From Chamaecrista fasciculata (Eukaryota > Streptophyta > Magnoliopsida > Fabales > Fabaceae), in the NCBI GenBank assembly GCA_003254925.1, contig QANZ01015834.1, positions 679 through 64,678 of the forward strand: a stretch of 64,000 bases of DNA, written 5' to 3'. The notes beneath the pieces were generated by a model. That model had not been told where the DNA came from, did no database searches, and saw only the letters and a program-made list of their open reading frames with translations. Every line of letters begins with the position of its first letter. The stretch's first letter is position 1. The position numbers and the translations under genes were made by a program. Positions 34,901 through 46,900 of the stretch are shown here, piece by piece.

Positions 34901-37900
34901 AAAGAAGTATGAAAAAGCTTATTGTCCATTTAATATTTGAGAAGACTCCCAAAAAAGAATACAGAGTTAATAGCTAGTATTAAGTAGATTAGAGCTTTTG
35001 AGTTTGACAACCTTTCCATTAATGCACTCCATTACATTATACAAAAACTAGGCTTTGATAGGATCAATTTTATTCTACCTTCAAGGAAATATTATAGGGC
35101 CCAAGTATAATTGTAGATATAAGTTTGGGCCGTGTCAGAGCATTGGCATTGCCATTGCCATTTTTCATGGCATGGGATGCACGACAGGCAATGGCAGACA
35201 ACACACACGACCTGAGCAATATTAAAGGGGAAAATTTTGAGTTTTTTCCAACCCTTTTATGAATTCCAGCCATTACGTTTAATTCTTCTGAAACTTTTTT
35301 CTTCGCTCTTCAGTTTAGTTCTCTATCTCCCTCCTTATCAGGTCATCCATCTCTCACTTCCCAGTTATTCCAAATTCTGTTTCGGTCGATCTCTGTCTTT
35401 TCCATGGATCAGGATCTTTGTGAGAAGGTATCACTTACACTATTATTTTAGTTGCATCTCACCACTTATTTCAATTAAAAATAAATCAACAGTTAAGAGA
35501 TGCCAAATCAAATGACAAACATAATTTCCAAAAATAAGAAAATCTACCCTATTAAAAATAGTAAGTATTGGTGATTTTGGTTGTCATCTGATGTGAATCT
35601 TCTTAACCCTTCATTTGCTTTTAACTGAAAATAAACCACAAGATGCAACTAAACTGATAGATTTGTCTGAAATCCTTGTAGACTTAGGATTCTTTCTTAT
35701 TATCCATAATATGTTAGACTTAGGATCCTAGCATACAATGCAGTGGCAAGTGTCCCAACAAAGCGTTCCAATAATTATACAGAATGTCAGAACATGCATG
35801 AACTCACTCATCATTCGAAGTTATATAGAAAGAGTTAGATAAATACAGCATGCTTAGTATTAGCGGTTCAGCTGCAACTAAACTGCTGGGTCTCTTAATA
35901 ATCTGACCAAATAATTATCCAATGTCAATTTAGTTCAGCTGATAGGGTGGTTGATGTCATTGTGTGTACTAATATATATTTTAGTTAATTTGATACTTTA
36001 TCTATAGTAATAACTATATTTCCATAAACATGGTAAGTACAAACTCCCAAGTTGAAAGTAGCCATTAGGCATGATCACTTATAAGAATTATCTCATCCAA
36101 CACTTGTACTGAACACAATGAAACACTTCAAATCACACATGGACACTTTAGATTTTATCATGTCATGTCTTGTCTCTATGTCCCACCCATGTTCCAGTTA
36201 CTAACCATACTTCGTACTGATTTTGAAAGAAAGCTTTATGGGGGCATGCGCATTTTGATGGGCCTAGCATCGTCAATCAAGATTGTCAATAATACTTTTT
36301 TATGTAAACTCGGGGAAGGGAGGGTAAACTCGTAATGTAAAATCGTAAGAGTTTACATATCTAAAAAACATATATATGTATATATATAAAAATATATAAG
36401 TACCAAAATTTGAAATTTAAATCAAATAATCATCTTAAAAAAGATAATAATAGAAATAGATCATCAATACTATTAGTCCTCTATATAGAATTCATGCAAT
36501 ACATATTTCATAGTCCATAACAAAACACAATATAATAAAATAAATCTTGAGTTTGATGATCAACCATCTAATATAAGTAATTGAATCAACTTCTTTATAA
36601 GATAATTAAAGCGAACCAACTATACTAATTAGAGCTACAATATTTATCAATAAAAAATAAATAGTAATTTCCATATCAGTCACCGAATACATGAAATCTT
36701 GATCAAGAATATGAGTAAAATTCATATATATAATTTAATATATTAGAAATACAGTAAAAATTGTCATTAATTATTATATATGTACCAATCACAATTACTT
36801 TTGACTTTTGAGAGAAACAGTTCCAAAATTTTTTATTCTTTGTTCTCTTCATTAGTGAAAAGAGAAGAGGTGAAATCATTCACCCAACTATCCATGCTTC
36901 AAATTAGACTTGTCCATTTCAAGATACAGTTGCGAACAATCTCATCATCTCATTTCCCTATAATTACTACTTTAAAACATTCATCTTAAAAAATGCTAGC
37001 AAAATACAGAGTTGATGGGCTCAGATCAAAGAGGAGTGAGTAAAAGTGTGAATCAGATTTGGATTACAAGAACCCACAGTTGAACGACTTTGAAGGTGTG
37101 CGAGAGTGGATGCAGTATCGATTTGTCATCGACTTCTAGCAGATGCAGTGCGGACAAGATTATCAAGCGACTGAGCAAAATTCCAATGAATTTCTGAATT
37201 CAGTTGACTCGGTCACAACTCGTGAGTTTAATTGAGTTCAAGTGATTTCATCCCAGTTAATCCAATTCCAGCTAATTTACGATTTGTGTTGAGACGCTAC
37301 CAGTTTTGTTCAGGTAGAAAAGTTGAATCGTGCGTTTCAACGTGTTAAATCACGTTTTTGACAACACTGTTGTCAATACATACCAGAGGAGGCCTAAGGG
37401 AGCCTAAGAAGATGGGCTTAAGGGTGCAGGTCCATTTACCTATCCTACAAGGAAGAAAGCTAAAGGGGCAGAAAGGGAATCAAGCAAAGATCTACCTGAT
37501 CCTGAGGTGAGAGTGGATGTGTGGAGTGAAACAGAAGGTTTTGGTGCGGGTTTAGGGGAGAGAACCTATGCATATCCCTTTGTTTCCTGCATTTTGCTAT
37601 TTTATTTCCCTGTTCTTGATTCAAAGTAGTGGAGGTTGTTCCCATTAGCATCACAAACCAGAACTTCTTCTATATCTTAGTTTTCATGTATGTTATTAAT
37701 ACATTCCTTTCATACTGATTCTAGATTATGTAATTATGTCTGCTGGACATCGGTGTTGCCATGCATTGCCATGTGCACTAAGCACCACGCACCAGGGCTC
37801 CAAGAACCCATTTTGCAACAGTGTGCCTAGCAGCATCAATAGCTATGCTAGTATATTATACATTTGATAGCAGAATTAAACTCATCTACATGTAGCAAAG

Positions 37901-40900
37901 CAGAAGTGCCAATTGCCAAAAAAGAAACCTTACCCTTGTACAGCACGGTGCAAGAAATCCGGATTTCCAGGATCCAAAGGAAGTCTTCTCAGAGCACTAA
38001 GAGCACCATATTCTAGATTGCTTCGGATGATAGACTATATCCAAGCAAATAGCAATACAAAAATAGAACTGTTGATTAACACAATTGACAGCTTTATTTT
38101 ATAATTTCACACAAGACTCATTGTAAGATCTCAGTGAACCAGAATGAACACAGGCACATATTTCCTTATCCACTTCAAAAAACAGAAGAAAATCAGACAT
38201 GAGACATATGAACAAATGTATAGCCCCTCAAACTGAATCAACATTATTTTATAAAAAGGTTCATTACTTGAGATTAAAAAGTTAAAAGAATAAAAAAGTA
38301 TAAACCTAAACTGTAAATTATTTTATTTTTAATTATACACCAAAGAACAATTGAGCAAGTTTATTAGGCATGTAATTAAGCACTTAAAAGAATTGGGGGA
38401 AATGTTGACAAATAAGATATATTTTGTGAATTTCTGTGGTTGAACTTGATTTGCTTACTTGGAATTGAGGTCTGTAGAAATAGGTTACAACAATCAAGCA
38501 ACTATTGATATATCATCTCCAACCCAGTCTCACAAGAGGAACAAGCACATCAAAGGTAAATGACATTTTATCAGAGAGAAGACACTTTCTGGATAACAAT
38601 TAAATTTTTCAACTTCAATTATCATCTAGTAGACATTCATACCAAGTCTTCAAGTGGACATTGCATTAACTATATTTGTAGCAAGCTTAAAGCATATGAC
38701 TCATATGCTCCAACTTGCAGGCAACTGTTAAAATAGATGAAAACATTGGTTATGAGAAAGAGTTGCATATAAGGTATATTTTAGCTCTACTGCATTTGTC
38801 AGTGAGTTGTATATATTAATATTTATTGTACAAGTAGTGAACTCCCTAAAAATAATATAGTTGTGTAAGTGTATCATTGACACACATTCTGAATCTGAAG
38901 GTTTCATCATTGTTTTCTACAGTTCTTCAATATACTTACTACACTTATCAAACCATTCTTTCCCTTTGTTTTGCAGCACATGAATCTCTCAATATAAACT
39001 TATAAATATCCATGTGAAACAGAATTCTTCACATCTAGTTGTTCTAACCAAGTTAAAGGGATATAGAGCTTTCTTCAATCAACTAGTCTAATTTTCTATC
39101 CTACAGCACATGAAGTGCTTTGTATAAACTATAAATATCCATGAAAGGTGCATTCTTCACATCTAGTTGTGTTGACCAAATGTAGCCATGGATAGCAAAA
39201 CAGAAACAGAATTTATCTTAACATCTATTGCAAAGGTATCTTGGTAGTCTACACTATATAGGTTTGGATAAATCCCTTAGCAATTAACCGTACCATAAAT
39301 CTTTCGATCATTTTCCTTGTGTTTAACAATGAAAACCTACTCACATTTTACTGCCCTCTTTCCAAAGATAGATTACATGAATCTCAAGTTTCATTCTTCC
39401 CCATGGCTCTCACTTCCTCCAACTTGTCTTCCTTCCACTTAAGATTGCAAACAAAGGTCATCCAAACCTGAGGAATAGGTATAGAATATAAGGACAAGAC
39501 AAATGCTTCATGGGAAGGAGATAGTGTGTCACATCATACATTGGAATTTGTGATAAGTGCCTACTGTTATTTCTGTCATCTTTCAAACTCAAAAATTTAA
39601 TTCATCTTATCATGTACCTTATATTTTGTACATATCTGTTCTGTTACTTTAAATTAGGATAAAATTAGTTAGAATAGAACAGTAGAGGTCCACAGGATAC
39701 CTATCCCAAGTTGTATATATTTTCTGCAATATACAGAGATATTATATGTTCAGTATACAGCAGAATCTTGCACTTACAATTCAAAAACTAAGGCCAAACT
39801 TCTTTCCTAATTGTATTGGGAAGCAATGCCTTGTAGACATAAGTGATTTATCAACTAGTAGTTGCATCAGAGGAGTATCCCTGTTCAGTCTACACAAGGT
39901 TCTTCCGTTCATCCTTCCCTTTGGATTTAACTACCCGTCAACTACATTTGTTACTCCGCCAATTGTAGTCCTCTCAGAAATTGATGAAAAAACAACAGAA
40001 AGAACTAGACGAAAGGTAAGAGTCAACTCTCACACCAATACAATTCCAAAATGTAAGCTCCAATTTCTCACGACAACATTCTTCCTCACAACATCTCCAA
40101 ACTCATAGATACGCACTATAATGTTCTTTTTCTTTGGCCAGTAGATGCACCCTTCATCCCTCCCTTTGCATTTAGCTACCAGCCACTCAGAAATTGATGG
40201 AAAAACAAGAGAAAGAACTTGACAAAGAGTAATAGTCAACTCTCACACCAATATTTTCCCTGAAGAGATAACTATGATTCCAAAATGTATGCTTTAATCT
40301 CTCACAGCAACACTAACTCTTCCCTACAAGATTTCCAAAGATATAGACACACACATAGATACACTCAAAAACATTCTTTTTTTTTTTCTTTTTGGACCGG
40401 TAGATACACCCTTAAATATTCAAGAATTACTCTGTCCAAATACACCATATTGCTACAAATATGGCCCATTAATTTAACCTAAGCAACCTAAACAGATAGA
40501 AACCATCAATTTTTATCAAGGAATAGTTCAAAATATCAAACTTAGACAAACCAAAATGTGTGACATTGAAGAGATGAATAGGGGGCATTTGACAGGTCTA
40601 GGATTATTAAAGTTGCATGACTTTCTCTAGATAAATTTGATCCAGCAGTAGTACTTCTCAATGACAGTGAGAAGGGAAATGATTAAATTAATATACTTAG
40701 GGTTTGGAAAATGCATAATAGCTTTACTTTAGCAGTTTATCTTTGACTTTTGATGGAATTATATGAATGATGAATTTCTGTTGGTCAATAAGAATAAATA
40801 CAGTGGTTGGATATAAATATATATGGGATGTTCGCCCTCTACTTCAATAATTGATAACAACCATTATATGATATACATTCATTATTTATATAGATTAACT

Positions 40901-43900
40901 TGCCGTCCCATAGCCTAAATTATTAGAAAATTACCATATCCCAAATCATGTACCAAACTTATAAATTAAGCTACAACAAACAAATAATTAAGTAGCACAC
41001 AAAAATAGGCTTATTGCATTATGCTTTCAGAAATTTCTCTTTCTTCAAATGTGTTTATGTAAGAATTAAGATGAATATGTTAATTACACAACATGAAGAC
41101 TTCTATACATAGAAAAGATCTGCTGTTGTAGGAGTATATAATTAGTTTCACTAAATTCTCATTGCAAGCCCAAAAAATTTGCTACTGGAAATTCCACAGC
41201 AGATTAGAAAAAGAATCACTTTAATTTAAAACTTCAAAAATTAAAACAAAATTGAAGAAATAAAGTAATGGTGTAAACATAGAGCCTTTATACTGATTAG
41301 TGTTAGAATATTCTGTAATTAATTAGGATTCTGTTCCAGGCCAAAAAAAAAAAAAATTAGGATTCTGTTATTTATATAAAAGAACTTCAATGAGAGAAAA
41401 TAAAGATAGAAAAGAATAGGATAAGGTATCCTCCTTTTAATATATATATATATACCAGAACAAGAGAACAACACTACACAATGACCGTTCAAAGAAAATC
41501 CTTTCATGTTTTCATTTTCTGTTTTCATTTCTGGAATTCTATTTTCATTGCTAAATTTTCAATATTTAAGAAATAAGTTTGTTTTGTAAAGTCAAAAAAT
41601 TGTTTTCATTCATATTTAAATTATGTTAACTTGAATAACGTTAATTTTTAGTTGCTTTTAAGTTTGATTATTACTAAATGATGATATTAACATGATTAAA
41701 TAATTTACTTTTCTGTAAAGTTGCAAAATATCACAAGTTTGCTTTTGGAAATACTTGAAACATCTTTTTGACGTTTCCTGTTTTTCAGCATGTTTCAGGA
41801 AATATTTCCAGAAAAAATTTTCAAAAAAACTATACAAAACACGTTTTCAGTCATATTTCCTGTCTTAAGTGAAAATGGAAACAGGAAACAAGGCAACCAA
41901 AAAAACCCTTAAGCCTTCCCAAAGATTCCCAAAATCTGCCTGCTATCGAACATCCTTCACTGTCCCTAATTTCCCTCCAATCCAAACTAAATCCTAGAAA
42001 TCCTCCTTATCTGCCACCATGTGTCCTCTTTCATAACCTACTTCCCTCGAACCATTATCGTGGTGAAAATGCAGCTCAATTCACTTAACGACTCTGTTCT
42101 TCTTAACTACATATTCTTTCCTAACAATCCATCTCATATTATTACTAATCATCTTTCGATAAGTCAAAAATACATTGGACATTTTCACATTAAACTAACA
42201 GCATTCCAAGCCAATTTTACTTCACACAATACATAGAGCAAGTAACGAAGTTAAGAACAAACAATAGTTGTAGAACAATAATTTTACCTCCTTATCACCT
42301 TTAACCCCAAGTATTCCTTTTTTCCGCTTTTGTGGAGCATCACCTACCTGAAACATTAAAAAGAGAAGTAAAGAAAGCTTAAGTAGCATAATTTCACAAA
42401 TCATAAGATTATACAAGAAAACATAAAGACATGCTAACTGCTGCACCTTTGGGTACGACAAAATATAATAAGTTCAATCATTTTCTTCATTCCAGTTCCA
42501 GAAGCAGACCACAAGTAATGATAGTTTCCAAACAGCTTGCATAGCCACCCAAAAAATAAAAAAATAAACAGAAAAAGATACTACTCGGTACACAAATTTA
42601 CATTCGTCAACTCAACTTCTATTACAATCTTCAATGAGAACAGTGATATAGAGCAAGAAGATCAGAAATAATCCAGAAACACAGAAAATAAATTCAGAAA
42701 AAGATAATTGCAGCTCAAAAGGGCTCTCAGAACCTTCACATTATCAAAAGCACTCCAATTTCAAAAAGCCATTAAGCTAAACCCAGAGCAAGGGAAAAAA
42801 ATCCTTGCCCATATAGGATAGGATATATAGGTGACAATCTCGGATTACCAATTCTGACATTTACTTTCCATTGTTGAGAGGCTACTTCCTTATGGACTAT
42901 TTTTTTTGGACTAAATTGATTGAGGACAATTACTTTTACTTTCTTATGGACTAATTTGTTTGAAGTTCTTTCTTAGTGAAAACTGGAGTGTCATTTCACC
43001 TTGGACCAGTTTCCCATGCAATGTTTCAACTTTCAAAGGCTTTGGCATGAAATCATCAACTCGCAAATTTCAAAATCCTCAGGTTTCCTCTCTCCCTTTT
43101 TTGCTATACTGCAGTCATGTCCACATTTTGAAAACTTCAGGCATATAATTTCCAAAATAGATTAACTTTTTTTTTTGGGGGGAAATGATATAGATTGCAG
43201 CAAGATCAAAACTAATGCCCAACGTTGATGTCCACTGGTAAAGATCCACACCATGTCACCATCCCATATCTCATGTGGAAGCAGGAAGAGTCTGAACCCA
43301 TTTCTACTCCACACATTCAAGGAAATGGCAGCATTGGAATTGGTTTCATTGTTTATAGGAATTAGTTATTTCTTTGTTTAGCACATAAATTAGTAGTTGA
43401 ATAGGAGTTAGCCAATTTATTTTACTGCATCCACTCCCTAGGCATAGGCAGAGCACATCAATTTATCAGGTTTATTCTGTTGGTTACTGAGAGCTACATT
43501 TTGAGATTCCAGCAATTCAGTTTCTTCAATACAGCTTATTCCTTTACTTTCTCTCTGCCTTCTCTTGGTTTTACTTTACTGTGTAACTTGGCTCTCATCA
43601 TGCACATCTATCAAACTTCAAGCTTTTACACATTACAAGATCAGATCACCTCATTAAACTTAGAGGACAACTGATTATGATCAATGTGATATTACACTTA
43701 ATGAAATCAATAGCTAGGGAAAAAAAAAACAAAAAATTGCATTTGTTGTAAAGAGTACAATGTGTAATCATAATTTACTGCCACTGACCTTTCTTCTCTA
43801 GTAAGACACTTGACACTTTCCAGATAGGTTAATTTAGAGACAACATACCCCAAGGAAGATTTTCCAATGTACCAAAAAAAAAAAACTGAACCAAAGTTGA

Positions 43901-46900
43901 AGAAGCAACAGATGAAGAAAGTGTTAGAAGAAAAAATAACTTTTTTAAGAAAATAAAAGGAAAGAATCAAGAAGATCAATTAACATAGAGTAAGAGAAGC
44001 CAACCCTGGAAGACTATTAAAGAAGCAAGGCAAACAAAGTAACAGTTGTCTGTAGACTACTCTCTTGCAACTAATAAAGAGCAAGAGCTAACAATATAAA
44101 TGCAACCTCTAAAATATTCTCTTATACACCAAGTTAACAGACATGTTTATATATTTAACAAAGATATTAGGGTAGTACAAACCTTCTCAAGTATACCAAA
44201 CACAATTTCATACAATCTGGACAAAACTTCAGAGTTGGTTGAAGGAGCATATGTAAGAGCCTTCAAAGCTTGCAATCTTCGTGCATGAACTGAAGCACCC
44301 AAATGAATAAGTGTCGAGCCATTACCCCAACATGAAAAAAAAAATCCTTATTTCAACATTTAAATAAAATTCATGCAATCTTGAAAGTAAGAACTAAGAA
44401 CACTTTAATGTTAGAACAGGCCTAGTTCAAAATTGACATAAATTTTATCAGCATAAATCCAATCATCTAATTTAGTGACTCTGAAGGTCATGAATACTTT
44501 TGCATTTAAAAAAAATATTTATCACTACAAGAAAAGGACAGATAGAATGATTGTCCAAATAAAAAATAACAAAAGCATCAATAACTACTAAGGCCTTAAC
44601 GCTAAACCCTCCTCACTAAAAAAAAAAATAGTAAGAAATGTACAAATAGAAAATTGAAGTCAATTAGAGAGACACGAGGTATTATTCACTAAACCAACTA
44701 TGTTCACCGACAAGGTCATTCTGAATTAGTGATTGAGGGATGAAAAAATTGCTGAGTGTAAAGTAAACATCTCAGTACACTTGACATAACAAATAACATA
44801 CAACCAGACTAAAATTAGGGTGTGTTTGGATTAGAAGTAGGTAATGAAATGATGATTTTATGTAATGAAATGGTAATGAGAAAATTATGTAATGAAAATG
44901 TAATGAAAGTGGTGTTTGGATTAGTTTGAGATGTAATGAAAAAAATAGGATGTGAAATTATGAAAAAGGGTATGTAATGATTGTGGTTGGTTGAAATAAA
45001 TATATNTTATGTAATGAAAATGGGGATAATGAAATTGTAATGAAAAGATAATGGCCACCCAAACAGGCCCTTAGTTAATTTTGTCCTTCTGTAGAATAGA
45101 TGGTTTATCATGAGAATATCATGCTCAGATTTCCAAGCAACACAAACAACAACCAAGCCCCATGGTCAGAATACAAAAGAATAATTCCCTCTGCCATTTA
45201 ACAACTGTTACTAATGTTCAATATTAAGTGTAAAAGGCACAGTTCCACTCCCAAGCATATATTTTATTCTGTCTGAACATCCTCAATATTCTGACCTTCC
45301 CTTCATCAGAAAATGTATATCCAGACTAAATTTATTTAATTCCGTTCTTCTATAGAATAGATGGTTTATCATGAGAATATCATGCTCCGAAACAACAACC
45401 AAGCCCCATGGTCAGAATACAAAAGGACAATTCCCTATGCCATATAACAACTGTTACTCATGTCCAATATTAAGTGTAAAAGGCATAATTCCACTCGCAA
45501 GCAGGTATTTTATTCTGTCTGAACATCCTCAATATTCTGACCTTCCCTTCATCAGAAAATATTTCATTTCTCCAACCAACCCTTACCAAAAGAGCCTCAA
45601 TCTCACGAGAGCTATGAATTTCCACACCCAAGAACAAAAAACCTCCTAAACTCTACATATGTACTTCTTTTCCCCTCTAACAAGATTATAGGAGTCAATC
45701 AGTTAAATGCTCCTATAAAAGACTACAATCCAATCCTAGATTCCAAGAGTTAACCTCTCAACCGGCTACGATATCTCTAACTCTCTTCATATTCAAACAC
45801 AAAAGCTATGAATTTCCACACCCAAGAACAAAAAACCTCCTAAACTCTACATATGTGATGGAGAATCAATAATAATGGAGACCTTGGAAAAATTATATTC
45901 TAGAAAGAAGAAATGAATTATTGCTACCTAGGGAATATTAGAGTTTGACTGGAAAATGAACTATGCTTTTATTATCTTGGAAATAAGAAGTAATAGCATC
46001 TAGGAAATATCTTTACTTTATTATCTTGGAAGTTGTTATATTTTTATTAGTTTTAAATTATCTTTGACTTGGGCTCTCTATATAAAGCCCCTTCTATCTT
46101 TTTGTAAAAGAAGTTCATGCATTATTAAAAATATTATTTAGATTATTGTCTCTCCCTCATTTCTTCTATTCTCCCTCTATTTCTCCCTTCTCCCTCAATT
46201 TCTCTTCTTCTCCCTATTTTTGTTTCTCCCCCCCTCTGAATTCTGTTCCTTCCCCCTCTGATTTCTCATTCTCTCCCTTATTCTCTCTTTGTTCTACATC
46301 AATATGTACTTCTTTTCCCCTCTAACAAGATTACAGATTTACAGGAGTCATTCAGTTAAATGCTCCTATAAAAGATTACAATCCAGTCCTAGATTCCAAG
46401 AGTTAACCTCTCAACTGCCTACCATATCTCTAACTATCTTCAAATTCAAACACATTACCCAAACTAATTTCCTTTTAAATTTCAAATGTATCATATCTTA
46501 TCACGATCTTACAGTATCTTGTAAAGTCTTTTTTAAACACTTGTGAATAATAGAATCATCATTATTCTCTCTATCTGCACCTTCTTTATGGTACCAAAGC
46601 ACTTATAGCTTAAACAACCAAAATAAAGATCAGTATCTAGATCATCTACTGAGGCTGAGAATTAAGCTGCTGCTGCAACAGTTTCAGAAATCAATTGGCT
46701 CACACAGCTTCTGTCAGAACTAAAAGTGAAAATAAGTGCCGTTCCTACAGACCTTTGCAACAATGTCAGCACAACCTACATTTGTCGCAACCCTATGTTT
46801 CAAAGCAAAATGAAACATGTGGCAATAGACTTCCACTTTGTCAGGGAACAAGTACAATGTAGGACCCTTAATGTGCTGCATCTACATGCAGCAGACCAAG

